Shown here piece by piece: positions 43,422 through 52,741 of a DNA stretch of 64,000 nt. The notes under the pieces are model-generated. The model was given only the letters and a program-made list of their open reading frames with translations. It had not been told where the DNA came from and made no database searches. The stretch covers positions 19,112 through 83,111 of the forward strand of contig JBDZVI010000006.1 in assembly GCA_040255585.1 (NCBI GenBank). The letters run 5' to 3'. The stretch comes from JAAYYF01 sp040255585. Its GTDB lineage: Bacteria > Deinococcota > Deinococci > Deinococcales > Trueperaceae. Position 1 is the first letter of the stretch. Every line of letters starts with the position of its first letter. Made by a program: the position numbers and the translations under genes.

Positions 43422-44249
43422 ATGCAGTCAAGCGTGCCTCAAGCAACCCCCCGCAAGCTCCTCCGCTACGCGGGCCTCGCGACCGCCGTCCTGGCGTTGA
43501 CGCTGGCTGCCTGCAAGCCGCCCGTGAAAGCGGACCCGACGAAGGTCGACAAGGTCGGCCTCGTCCTGCTCAACGCGGGCACCAGCGCAGGCAGGGCGAG
43601 CGGCCAGGCCGCGTTCGTCGAGCTCACGGCGGCCAGGGCCGAGGAGCTGATGGCCAGCCCGTTCGGCGCCCAGATAGGCACGTGCAGCGTCTCGACTAGC
43701 GGGGCGCCCTCGGTCGGAACGCCCGCGGACGCCCCGCGCGGCGCGAGCCTGCTGGCCGGCGACATGACGCTCACCGTCGGCGCCGCCACGTACGGCCTCC
43801 TCGAGCGCGGTGACGACGGCCGGTACACACTACGCGCAACCGACCCGCTCCCCGCGAGCGACATGAAGCTGAAGCTCGCGGGCACGGGGGCCTTCCCCGC
43901 CTTCAGTGACGTGGTCCTCAAAGCGGGAGCGGCGCCCGAGCTGGCCAGCGGCTTCGACCCGAGCGCCGTGACCACCGCCACCGAGTTCGCCTGGACCCCG
44001 GGTGCGGCGGGAGCCGCCCTGTTGCTGGTGGGCGCCAGCGCCGACGGCGCGGTGGCGTACTCGTGCCTGGCGGACGACGCAGCGGGCACGTTCCGGTTCC
44101 CTGAAGCCACGCGTGACGAACTGACAAGCGCCGGTTACGACAGCGGCAACCTCGCGACCCTCGCCCGGATAAGCGCGACCCAAGCGCGCTCGGGCTCGGC
44201 GCTGCTGCTGGTCAACACGATCCGGTCGACCGACCTAGGAGCGGAGTAG
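43422..44249 (+). CDS. Small lipoprotein of unknown family paired with CE18 protein (copy 1)
   Basis: A 275-residue lipoprotein (lipobox LAAC, Cys31). ATG 43422 is chosen over upstream in-frame codons because it follows GAAAGGA and the signal peptide, and because the paralogue starts at the matching place. After the anchor come VDKVGLVLLNAGTSAGRASG and AARAEELMASPFGAQIGTC, then a beta-rich body (GAYGLLER-like ATYGLLERGDDGRYTLRATD). Two conserved cysteines (in GTC and YSC) might form a disulfide. It is 57 percent or so alike by eye to the 52742 protein. I do not recognise the family. The CE18-like gene starts three bases after its stop, so the two products probably work together. Confidence 0.75.
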   Translation: MQSSVPQATPRKLLRYAGLATAVLALTLAACKPPVKADPTKVDKVGLVLLNAGTSAGRASGQAAFVELTAARAEELMASPFGAQIGTCSVSTSGAPSVGTPADAPRGASLLAGDMTLTVGAATYGLLERGDDGRYTLRATDPLPASDMKLKLAGTGAFPAFSDVVLKAGAAPELASGFDPSAVTTATEFAWTPGAAGAALLLVGASADGAVAYSCLADDAAGTFRFPEATRDELTSAGYDSGNLATLARISATQARSGSALLLVNTIRSTDLGAE

Positions 44250-44252
44250 AGC

Positions 44253-47200
44253 ATGCACCGACCCCAGCCGAAGACGCCGAGAGCCCCGCTCCGCCCCGCG
44301 CTGCGCCTGCTGTTCCTGATCGCGGCGTTGGTGATGGTGCTGGTGGCGTGTAACACGACACCGAGCCAGCGCACCAACACCCGACCCAACCCGACGCCCA
44401 CAGAGGCGCCCGCGTGGAATCCGAACCTGCCCCGGCAGGGACCCGGCAAGTCGCTGCCACTGCACCTGGGTTACATCCCCAAGGGCACGGGTGAGGCGCC
44501 CACACTGCGCACCCAGGCCCAGGACGACGTCATCGTGCAGATGCAGGCGTTGGTCATCTCGGCGACCAATAACGTCGACCTCGAACCTTCCCTAGCTGGT
44601 TGGATTGCGCTCCTAGAGCAAGTCGGCATGCCATACGAGCACATAGTGGCCAGCGACCCGCAATGGACCGTCCAGGCCCTGGCCGATCACCTGGTCACAC
44701 CTGATGGTGTGGGAAGGTTCCAGGCCGTCTTCCTGACCACCAGCAACCTCGTGTACGACGCCGGCGGCACGTACCCATCTGCTTTCAATGAAGACAAGTG
44801 GGCCGCACTCTTCGACTACGAGCGCACGTACGGTGTTCGACAAGTAGCGCTCTATGCGTCTCCGTGGGATGCTCCTGAGCCTTACGGGGTACTCAACTAT
44901 GGCACCGGCACTTCGATAAGCGAGTTCGATCCAGAGGCCAATGTTCCGGAGCTCGTGTTGCACGCGACCACCCCAGGGCTGGCCGTGTTCACCGACCTCA
45001 ATGCCTCCAGCCCAGTGACCTTGCGTGAGACTTACGCGTACCCTGCTACTCAACTAAACACCTCGATCACCACCTCTCTCCTCGAGGACTCGGCTCACAA
45101 CACGCTAGCGGTCCTGGTCAATGAGGGCGGGCGCGAACGCATAGGTGTCCTGTTCGACAACGTCGCTTACTCCAACATCCCCGTCCTATACACGCAGCAA
45201 CTGGGCGCCGCCCTCCTGCGCTGGGCCACGCGCGGCGTGCACATCGGGGAGCGGCGCAACAGCTTCCAGGCAGACGTCGACGACTGGTTCCTAGAGGCCG
45301 GGCACTGGAACGTGGACACGCACAGCATCGACGACGAGGAGGGCGAGGGTGTCCGCCTCACCGCCAAGGACGTGCTGAGCTTGCGCGACCAGCAGACGGG
45401 GCTGCAGACCCTCGCCGGCGGCATCGCGTCAGACTTCAGATGGTCCATGGCGTTCAACGGTATGGGCACGGAGCATACTGGCGAAGGCTCGATCCCGGCG
45501 AACTGCGTCGAGAGCACCCCGGCGGCGACACTCACCTACATCACTAAGTGCCTCGCCAACGACTTCTGGTGGGTCAGTCACACCTGGGACCACGAGTACA
45601 TGGATTTCATCCCGGACGTAGGCGTGAACCTCACTGTGGCTGGGGTGACCCAGCGGCTCGTCGATAATGACAGCCTGGCCGCCGCCTACGGCTTCGGCGC
45701 CAGCTACTCGCGCAACAGCGTCGTCACGGGCGACATCTCCGGCCTCGGCTGGTACGACCCGCTAGGCCCGGAAAACGATCCAGTGGTCAAGGTCGACCAC
45801 GGCCTCGACTACGCCAGCCCGTACTTCATCCAGGGCACCTACAACACCGGTCACACCTACGTGGCCTCCAACATGTCCACCCCCAGCCACGAGCCCGACT
45901 GCTGGGCGTGCGGCACCTACCTGACGCTCGACAACAACCACTACCTGCCCCTGAGCGGCTACGAGGTCTTCCTCGTCCCGCGCTGGCCGACGAACGTGTT
46001 CGCCACGGTGACCAGGCCGGAAGAGGTCGTGGACGCCTACAACATGGTCTACGGCCTGCACGGGTCGGACCAGTACCACTTCGACCACGACCTGACCTAC
46101 GCGGAGATCCTCGACGTCGACACGAGCATCGCGCTCACCCACCTGCTCTCCGGCTCCCCGTACCCGCACTACTTCCACACGCCGAACGCCGTGGAGTACG
46201 CCCCGAACAAGTCACTGCTGACGGACTGGGCCACCGTCCTCTTCACCAAGTACGCGAGCCTCGTCAACGAGCCGCTCCTGTCGCACAAGAACGACGACTC
46301 GGCCGCCTACGTGCAGGCCCGCACCGACTTCGCGGCCGCGCACGTGACCGGCACGTGGAACCTCACGACGGGCCAGATCACGATCCACTCGCAGAACGGC
46401 GGGCCGGCGTTCCTGACCGGGCGCTCGCTCGGCACGGGCGCCACCGACGTCGTCTACAACGGCCGCACGATCTCCCAGCGCGACCTAAACGCCGGGCAGA
46501 GCGTGGTCGTCAGCACGGGCACTAGCACCCCGACCGCCCCGACCATCCAGTCCTTCGCGGCCACGCCGGCGGGCATCGACGATGGCGGCAGCGCCCAGCT
46601 CGCCTGGACCGTGTTCGGGCCGCACACGGACATCACCGTGCGGGTGAAGGGCGGCGTCGCCCTCCTGACCGACGCGAACGCGACCGGCAGCCTGTCGGTC
46701 AGCCCCACCGTCGACACGACGTACGAACTGGCCGTCACCTGGGCCGGCACGACGATCACGCGCGAGGCGACGGTCTCCGTCGACCCGGTGCTGCCCGTAG
46801 TGACCAGCTTCCAGGCCGCCGCCAACCCCGTCGCCTACAACACGGCGACCACCCTGAGCTGGACCGTGACGGGCAGCTCCACCGACATCGCGCTGCGTGT
46901 GCAGGGCGGGGAGACCGTCCTCGCGAGCGGCCTCTCCAAGACGGGCGGTACCTGGCCCACGCCGGCACTCACCGCCGACACGACCTACGAGCTCGTCGTC
47001 ACGTGGGCGGGCGGCGACCCGGTCGTCAGTCCGCTGACCGTCAACGTCGAGGCGCCCGCCGCTCCGAGCATCAGCAGCTTCACGGCCACCCCGGCGATCA
47101 TCACGGCCGGCCAGACGACCGACCTCGGCTGGACCGTCGCGGGCGGGCCCACCACGAACATCGCCATCCGCGTCTCGGGCGCGGCGGAACCGGTCGTCCA

Positions 47201-50200
47201 GAGCCTCGGGAGCTCGGGCACCTGGACCACCCCCGCCCTCACGGCCAACACCACGTACGTGCTCGAGGTCACCGGCCCCGGCGGCTTCGTCACCAGCAGC
47301 GTGGATGTCACCGTCAACCCTGCCCCGGTGCGGCCGAGCGCTACCTTCACCGCCAACCCCGTCGAGATCGCGACGGGCGGATCCTCCACGCTCGCCTGGA
47401 ACGTGACCGGCGACGCGACCGCCATCGCCATCCGAGTCAAGGGCGGAGCCGACCTCTTCACCGGCCTCGCGGCGAACAACACGCAGTCTGTCAGCCCGAC
47501 CGCCACGACGACATACGAGCTCGTGATGGCCTGGGCGGGCGGCGACCCGGTCGTGCAGGAGACCACCGTCACGGTGCGCACGGCCCCGACCGCGTCGCTC
47601 ACGACGGCGACCTCGCCCGTCACCTTCGGCGGCTCGGCCGTCCTCGACTGGTCCATCGCTGGCGACACCACCGGCGTGTCCGTGGCCCTGTACGACGAAG
47701 ACAACGTCCTCGTGACCACGCTCACGGGCACCAGTGCGCAGTACACGGTGCAACCGACCGGTACGACGACCTACGAGCTCCGGGCCACGTGGCTCGGCGG
47801 CACGGTCACGGCCTCGCAACAGGTCGTGGTCGTCCCGACCGTCGAGTTCAGCGCCACGCCGGACAGCATCGTCGAGGGCACGTCCTCCACGCTCCAGTGG
47901 CAGATCGGCGGCGGGTTCACGAGCGCCACGCTGCGAGCCCAAGGCACGTCCGGGGGGCCAGTGACGGCCGACGGCAACCAGATCGTCTCGCCCACAACCA
48001 CCACGACCTACGAGCTCGTCGTCTCGTACCTCGGCGGAGCCGACATAACCAGGACGGCGACCGTCACCGTCACCCCGGCGCCGATCGCGCCCATCATCGA
48101 GACCTTCACCGCCTCGCCGGAGTCGATCCTCAACGGGCAAACGACCCGACTCGATTGGACCGTGACCGGCACGGTCACCGGCATCAGCCTCACCGCCAAC
48201 GGCTCGGAGATCGGCGGCATCGGGTCAACTGGCACCAGGCTCGAGACTCCCGCCGTCACGACCACGTACGTGTTGAGCGCGGCCTGGGAGGGCGGACCGC
48301 CCATCACCAGCTCCGTCACCGTGCAGGTCACGCAGCCGGTCACGCCAACGGGCACCATCACCGCGAGCCCCGCCAGCATCATCGTGGGCAGCTCCAGCGA
48401 CCTGACCTGGAGCGTGGCCGGCGACTTCACCAACGTCACCGTGCGCGTCCAGGGCGGCGACACCCTCAGCTCCGGACCGAGCGCCACCGGCACCGCCACC
48501 GTGACGCCCGCGGCCACCACCACCTACGAACTCGTGGCCACGCAGCTCAGCGGCTCGCCCCTCACGGTCGACACCGCCACCGTCACGGTGAACGAGCCGA
48601 CCGCTCCCACCGCCACCCTCACGGCCACTCCGCCCACCATCACCGCCGGCGGCTCGACGACGCTGTCCTGGAACGTGGTGGGCGACTACTCGTCCATCCG
48701 CCTCGCCCCCGTGGGCGGCGCCGACATCGGCGGCGATCTCGACCGTACGGGCAGCGTGATAGTGAGCCCGACCGGCACCACGACCTACCAGCTGCGCGTG
48801 GTCTGGGCCAACGGCACCGTCACCCAGCCGGCCCAGGTCGTCGTCACCCCGACCGCGACCCTGACGGCCACTCCCGAAACCATCACGAGCGGCGAGAGCA
48901 CCGCGCTCGCCTGGACCATCACAGGCGGGTTCATCAGCGCCACGTTCGGGCCGCAAGGCCAGCCCGGCGTCGCCGTCGGCGCCACGGGCAACCAGACGCT
49001 CAGCCCCACCTCGACCACGACGTACGCGCTCGTGGTGGCGTACGAGGGCGGCAGCGACCTGACCGCCACGCGGGAGGTCACCGTCAACCCGCCGCCCCAA
49101 CCCCCCACCGTCGCCAGCTTCACGGCCGACCCGAACCCCATCACGGAGGGCGGCACGACCGTCCTGAGCTGGGAGATCGGCGGCGGGTCGACCACCAGCG
49201 TGGCCATCCGCGTGCAGGGCCAGCCGGACACCGCGGTCTCGGGCTTCGACCGCACGGGAAGCTGGACCACCCCGACGCTCACCGCGACGACGACCTACGA
49301 GATCGTCGCGACCGGGCCTGGGGGCTCGGCCACCGCTCCCGTCACCGTCACGGTCAACCCGGCGCCCGTCGCGCCCGTCATCGCCAGCTTCGAGGCGAAC
49401 CCGGCCTCGATCATCACCAGCCAGTCCAGCCAGCTCTCCTGGAGCGTGACGGGCGAGTACACGGCGATCAGCGTGCGCGTCGGCGGCACGCCGGTGACCG
49501 GCGGCAGCGCCCTACCGGCGACGGGCAACCTGAGCGTGAGCCCGACCGCCACGACGACCTACGAGCTGTACGTGACCTGGTCGGGCGGCGCGGTGACCCG
49601 GACCGCCCAGGTCAGCGTCACGACCCCGACGGCGCCGACCGGCACCCTCGACGCCGCCCCGGCCACGATCACCGTCGGCGACTCGGCCACCCTGTCATGG
49701 ACCGCCGCGGGCGACTACACGAGCCTGACCGTGCGCTCCGCCAATGGCAACGTGTTGGAGCCCAACGCCGCGGCCAGCGGCAACCTGGCGGTGGATCCGA
49801 CCGCCACCACCACCTACGAGCTGATCGCGCAGCCGCTCCTCGGCTCGCCTGTCACGCTCGCGACCGCCACCGTGACCGTCAACCCGCTGCCCGTAGCGCC
49901 GTTGGCAAGCTTCAGCGCCGACCAGACGAGCATCACGGCGGGCGCCTCGACCACCCTGCGCTGGGCGGTGACCGGCGACTACGCGACCGTCCGGATCCTC
50001 GCGAACGGCGCCGCCCTCGGCGGCGACCGCGCCGCGACGGGCGACCTCGTGGTCAGTCCGACCGCCACCACGACCTACCGGCTCGTCGTCACGTGGAGCG
50101 GCACCCCGGACGTCACCAGCGAGCTGACCGTGACGGTCAACCCGCCCGAGGCCCCGCAGGCCCAGCTCAGCGCCGCCGACCCCGTCATCACGTTCGGCGG

Positions 50201-52199
50201 TTCGACCGACCTCACCTGGAACGTCACCGGCCTGCACGCCGGCATCAGCCTCCGCACGAGCGGCGGCACGCCGGTCGAGGCCGACCTCAACGCCTCCGGT
50301 TCGCTGTCCGTGTCCCCGACCACGACCACGACGTACGTGCTGGAAGTCGCCTGGGCGGGCGGCACCGTCACCCAGTCCGCCCAGGTCGTCGTGACCCCGA
50401 CGGTCGGCTTCAGCGCCACGCCGAGCAGCATAGTGAGCGGCGAGAGCTCGACCCTCTCCTGGAACATCGGCGGCGGCTTCACGAGCGCCACCCTCCGCGA
50501 GCAGGGGGCGGCAGGCAACCCGGTGACCGGCGCGACCGGCAGCCAGGTCGTCAGTCCGACCACGACGACGAACTACGAGCTCGTCGTGACCTACCCCGGC
50601 GGCGCCGACATCGTCACCATGCGCACCGTCACCGTCACGCCCGCGCCCGTCGCGCCGGAGATCACCAACTTCACCGCCAGCCCCACCTCGATCATGGCCG
50701 GGAGCAGCTCGACCCTCGGCTGGAACGTCACCGGCTCCGCCACGAGCATCAGCCTGCGCGTCAGCGGCTCCGATGTGCAAAGCGGGTTGGCGGCGAGCGG
50801 GACCACGAGCGTCTCCCCGACGGCCACCACGACCTACGAGCTGTACGTGACCTGGTCGGGCGGCGCGCCGGTGACTCGGACGGTCCAGGTGACCGTCACC
50901 AACCCGACCGCCCCGACCGGCACCCTCTCCGCCGATCCGACGACCATCACGCTCGGCCAGTCGAGCACGCTGACCTGGAACGTCGCCGGCGACTTCACCA
51001 ACGTCACCGTGCGGACCTCCAACGGCCAGACGGTCTCCTCCGGCGCCGCGGCCACCGGCAGCAGCGTCGTCAGCCCGGCCGGCACCACCACCTACCAGCT
51101 CCTGGTCACGCCAATCGGCGGCTCGCCCACGCTCCTCGACACCGCCACCGTCACGGTCAACCCGGTGCCCGTCGCCCCGACGGCCACCTTCAGCGCCAAC
51201 CCCTCCACCATCACGGCGGGCGAAGCGTCCACGCTGAGCTGGGCGGTCACCGGCACGTACAGCGCCATCCGCGTCAGGGTCGCCGGCGGCGCCAACATCG
51301 GCGGCACCCGCGGCGCCACCGGGTCGACCAACGTCAGCCCGAGCTCGACCACCACCTACGAGCTCGTCGTCACGTGGTCGGGCGGCGAGGTAGTGCGCAG
51401 CGCGACAGTGACTGTCAACCCCGCGGCCCCCGCCGTCTCCTTCTCCGCGACGCCGCAAGCGATCCTGGCCGGCGGCACGTCCACCGTCGCCTGGAACGTC
51501 GTGGGGGCGTACGACTCCATCACGTTCGGCGTCCAGGGCGGCAGCAGCGCCGGCGTCGGCGCGAGCGGCAGCCAGGTCGTGACGCCGAGCGCCACGACCA
51601 CCTACGAGCTCCTCGTCACCTGGAGCGGCGGCACGATCCACCGCCTCGCGACCGTCACGGTCACCGCGGCGCCTGTGCAGCCGACCATGACCTTCGCCGC
51701 CACGCCCTCCACCATCACGGAAGGCCAGAGCTCGCTCCTCACCTGGGACGTGTCCGGCACGGCGACGTCCATCTCGCTACGCGTCGTGGGCGGCGGCACC
51801 GTCGGCACCAGCCTCCCATCGAACGGGAGCCAGAGCGTCAGCCCGACCGCCACCACCACTTACGAACTCGTCGCGGTGTGGGCGGACGGCGAGGTGACGG
51901 CGCAGACCACGGTGACGGTAGAACCCATCACCGAGCCGGAACCCGAGCCGACCGGGCCGACCTTGACCTTGCGCCTGTCCGGCGAGGGCCTCGGCCTGGT
52001 GGTCGTCAGCCCCGGCGGAGAAGCGTGCGTCGACGAGTGCGAGCTCACCTACCCGGAGGGCACCACCGTCACGATCGCCCCCGTCGCGCTCCTCGGCTCC
52101 GAGTTCGACGGCTTCAGCGGCGCCTGCGAGGGCGGCACCTGCACTCTGATCATCGACCAGGACGTCGTCATCGACGCGCGGTTCGAGTTCAAGGACTGA
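44253..52199 (+). CDS. Giant Agd3-like (CE18-type) deacetylase lipoprotein with 21 Ig-like repeats
   Basis: A 2648-residue lipoprotein (lipobox LVAC, Cys33). Residues 80-330 match the layout of the carbohydrate-binding N-terminal part of Agd3 (ALVISATNN, FLTTSNLVYD, YGVRQVALYA). A NodB-like deacetylase domain follows: DVDDWF gives Asp341/343/344, and SHTWDHEY gives the metal-binding His443-x3-His447. VASNMSTPSHEPDCWACGTY and SPYPHYFHTPN are further conserved blocks. From about 760 to 2560 there are 21 Ig-like repeats of about 85 residues, each with a TTTYELVVTW-type strand. A C-terminal InlB-B-repeat-like domain (SGEGLGLVVVSPGG, GFSGACEGGTC) closes it. Probably deacetylates a GalNAc-rich polymer outside the cell. 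Confidence 0.85.
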   Translation: MHRPQPKTPRAPLRPALRLLFLIAALVMVLVACNTTPSQRTNTRPNPTPTEAPAWNPNLPRQGPGKSLPLHLGYIPKGTGEAPTLRTQAQDDVIVQMQALVISATNNVDLEPSLAGWIALLEQVGMPYEHIVASDPQWTVQALADHLVTPDGVGRFQAVFLTTSNLVYDAGGTYPSAFNEDKWAALFDYERTYGVRQVALYASPWDAPEPYGVLNYGTGTSISEFDPEANVPELVLHATTPGLAVFTDLNASSPVTLRETYAYPATQLNTSITTSLLEDSAHNTLAVLVNEGGRERIGVLFDNVAYSNIPVLYTQQLGAALLRWATRGVHIGERRNSFQADVDDWFLEAGHWNVDTHSIDDEEGEGVRLTAKDVLSLRDQQTGLQTLAGGIASDFRWSMAFNGMGTEHTGEGSIPANCVESTPAATLTYITKCLANDFWWVSHTWDHEYMDFIPDVGVNLTVAGVTQRLVDNDSLAAAYGFGASYSRNSVVTGDISGLGWYDPLGPENDPVVKVDHGLDYASPYFIQGTYNTGHTYVASNMSTPSHEPDCWACGTYLTLDNNHYLPLSGYEVFLVPRWPTNVFATVTRPEEVVDAYNMVYGLHGSDQYHFDHDLTYAEILDVDTSIALTHLLSGSPYPHYFHTPNAVEYAPNKSLLTDWATVLFTKYASLVNEPLLSHKNDDSAAYVQARTDFAAAHVTGTWNLTTGQITIHSQNGGPAFLTGRSLGTGATDVVYNGRTISQRDLNAGQSVVVSTGTSTPTAPTIQSFAATPAGIDDGGSAQLAWTVFGPHTDITVRVKGGVALLTDANATGSLSVSPTVDTTYELAVTWAGTTITREATVSVDPVLPVVTSFQAAANPVAYNTATTLSWTVTGSSTDIALRVQGGETVLASGLSKTGGTWPTPALTADTTYELVVTWAGGDPVVSPLTVNVEAPAAPSISSFTATPAIITAGQTTDLGWTVAGGPTTNIAIRVSGAAEPVVQSLGSSGTWTTPALTANTTYVLEVTGPGGFVTSSVDVTVNPAPVRPSATFTANPVEIATGGSSTLAWNVTGDATAIAIRVKGGADLFTGLAANNTQSVSPTATTTYELVMAWAGGDPVVQETTVTVRTAPTASLTTATSPVTFGGSAVLDWSIAGDTTGVSVALYDEDNVLVTTLTGTSAQYTVQPTGTTTYELRATWLGGTVTASQQVVVVPTVEFSATPDSIVEGTSSTLQWQIGGGFTSATLRAQGTSGGPVTADGNQIVSPTTTTTYELVVSYLGGADITRTATVTVTPAPIAPIIETFTASPESILNGQTTRLDWTVTGTVTGISLTANGSEIGGIGSTGTRLETPAVTTTYVLSAAWEGGPPITSSVTVQVTQPVTPTGTITASPASIIVGSSSDLTWSVAGDFTNVTVRVQGGDTLSSGPSATGTATVTPAATTTYELVATQLSGSPLTVDTATVTVNEPTAPTATLTATPPTITAGGSTTLSWNVVGDYSSIRLAPVGGADIGGDLDRTGSVIVSPTGTTTYQLRVVWANGTVTQPAQVVVTPTATLTATPETITSGESTALAWTITGGFISATFGPQGQPGVAVGATGNQTLSPTSTTTYALVVAYEGGSDLTATREVTVNPPPQPPTVASFTADPNPITEGGTTVLSWEIGGGSTTSVAIRVQGQPDTAVSGFDRTGSWTTPTLTATTTYEIVATGPGGSATAPVTVTVNPAPVAPVIASFEANPASIITSQSSQLSWSVTGEYTAISVRVGGTPVTGGSALPATGNLSVSPTATTTYELYVTWSGGAVTRTAQVSVTTPTAPTGTLDAAPATITVGDSATLSWTAAGDYTSLTVRSANGNVLEPNAAASGNLAVDPTATTTYELIAQPLLGSPVTLATATVTVNPLPVAPLASFSADQTSITAGASTTLRWAVTGDYATVRILANGAALGGDRAATGDLVVSPTATTTYRLVVTWSGTPDVTSELTVTVNPPEAPQAQLSAADPVITFGGSTDLTWNVTGLHAGISLRTSGGTPVEADLNASGSLSVSPTTTTTYVLEVAWAGGTVTQSAQVVVTPTVGFSATPSSIVSGESSTLSWNIGGGFTSATLREQGAAGNPVTGATGSQVVSPTTTTNYELVVTYPGGADIVTMRTVTVTPAPVAPEITNFTASPTSIMAGSSSTLGWNVTGSATSISLRVSGSDVQSGLAASGTTSVSPTATTTYELYVTWSGGAPVTRTVQVTVTNPTAPTGTLSADPTTITLGQSSTLTWNVAGDFTNVTVRTSNGQTVSSGAAATGSSVVSPAGTTTYQLLVTPIGGSPTLLDTATVTVNPVPVAPTATFSANPSTITAGEASTLSWAVTGTYSAIRVRVAGGANIGGTRGATGSTNVSPSSTTTYELVVTWSGGEVVRSATVTVNPAAPAVSFSATPQAILAGGTSTVAWNVVGAYDSITFGVQGGSSAGVGASGSQVVTPSATTTYELLVTWSGGTIHRLATVTVTAAPVQPTMTFAATPSTITEGQSSLLTWDVSGTATSISLRVVGGGTVGTSLPSNGSQSVSPTATTTYELVAVWADGEVTAQTTVTVEPITEPEPEPTGPTLTLRLSGEGLGLVVVSPGGEACVDECELTYPEGTTVTIAPVALLGSEFDGFSGACEGGTCTLIIDQDVVIDARFEFKD
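46528..51950 (+). repeat. Array of 21 Ig-like repeat units in the giant CE18 gene
   Basis: I count 21 units of about 82-90 codons. Each has an S-F-x-A-x-P opening, a G-x-S-x-x-L-x-W core, an I-x-L-R-V strand and T-T-T-Y-E-L. Similar units recur every five (units 7, 12, 17; units 8, 13, 18 which open with TGT; units 9, 14, 19), suggesting that blocks of five were duplicated. Confidence 0.8.
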
Positions 52200-52258
52200 C
52201 AGCGGCAGCGGGGCGGGTCTCGTAGCCGCCGGGACCCCGCCCCGAACCCAGTAGACGT

Positions 52259-52284
52259 GCGCCCGCGGCAAAAGCCGCGGGCGC
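52259..52284 (+). terminator. Perfect 11-bp hairpin after the giant CE18 gene
   Basis: GCGCCCGCGGC (52259-52269) and GCCGCGGGCGC (52274-52284) with an AAAA loop, 60 bases after the stop. A strong GC stem with no U-tract. Its 3' arm merges into the 16-base tandem repeat that follows. Confidence 0.55.
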
Positions 52285-52341
52285 ATTCACATGCGGGCGC
52301 ATTGGCATGCGGGAGCAATTCACATGCGGGAGCATCTGCAT
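52277..52341 (+). repeat. 16-bp tandem repeat, four units
   Basis: Units at 52277-52292, 52293-52308, 52309-52325 and 52326-52341 of the form GCGGGmGCAwTnnCAT. They lie between the terminator-like hairpin and the candidate promoter of the second block. Confidence 0.85.
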
Positions 52342-52392
52342 GAGGATGGTGTGGAACGTGACATACGGGCGCCGGAACGTGAAAAAGGCCAC

Positions 52393-52398
52393 TATACT
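52393..52398 (+). promoter_or_regulatory. -10-like TATACT upstream of leader B
   Basis: TATACT is close to the -10 consensus and lies about 80 bases before leader B, in an AT-richer patch (GAAAAAGGCCACTATACT). No good -35 box is found at 16-18 bases. It is the best promoter candidate for the second lipoprotein/CE18 block. The rest of 52200-52741 holds repeats and the leader, and no gene. Confidence 0.4.
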
Positions 52399-52475
52399 GG
52401 TACAAGTGGGCTCGCCGTCGGGCCCTGTTCACACGGGTCCGGTGGCCGACGCCACCGGGTGCCGACCGGCGACAA

Positions 52476-52576
52476 GCGCTCTGAAGGGGGAGAGGAGGGT
52501 TGGACCTGTAGTCGCACGCGAGCACCAGCGCCATAGAACTCGCCGTTACAGGAACGACGCCACCGGTTCAGAGCGC
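52476..52576 (+). promoter_or_regulatory. Leader B, 5' structured domain
   Basis: Closed by a perfect 10-bp stem GCGCTCTGAA (52476-52485) / TTCAGAGCGC (52567-52576). It contains CTGAAGGGGGAGAGGAG, a CCTGTA/TTACAGG stem and GAACGACGCC, and is followed by GCCGTAAGA, as in leader A. The closing stem keeps its pairing while its sequence differs from leader A outside the TCTGAA core. Confidence 0.62.
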
Positions 52577-52664
52577 CGTAAGACCGCGATCTTTAACCTC
52601 TCATCTGAAGTACCGCCCTCACCCGACCGGGTGGAGGCGCCGTTAGGCACCTGGAGGCGAAGAA

Positions 52665-52720
52665 GCCTGCTCCGTACTTGGGCGCTTGGAGCACGCTGAG
52701 CCAGTAGCGCAACCGACCGG
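52665..52720 (+). promoter_or_regulatory. Pseudoknot leader element, copy B
   Basis: Hairpin GC-c-TGCTCC / GGAGCA-c-GC (52665-52673, 52688-52696) with the same 14-nt loop as copy A (GTACTTGGGCGCTT). GAGCCAGTAGCGCAACCG follows. Loop GCGCT (52682-52686) pairs with AGCGC (52706-52710). The stem differs from copy A but remains paired. The ribosome binding site GGAAGGGG and the ATG at 52742 follow directly. Confidence 0.74.
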
Positions 52721-52741
52721 GAGTGGAAGGGGCCCGATCAG

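Noticed and set aside
49695..51641. Long minus-strand open frames opposite the Ig-repeat array
   Set aside because: Antisense shadows of a high-GC repetitive gene, without ribosome binding sites or recognisable domains.
46528..51950. CRISPR-like array
   Set aside because: The period (about 255 bases) is codon-based within one open frame encoding Ig-like folds; there are no short identical repeats with unique spacers.
47003..52225. A 1740-residue open frame on the plus strand overlapping the giant CE18 gene
   Set aside because: It is an arginine/histidine-rich shadow in another frame of the Ig-repeat region; composition is typical of high-GC off-frame sequence and has no start or motif support.
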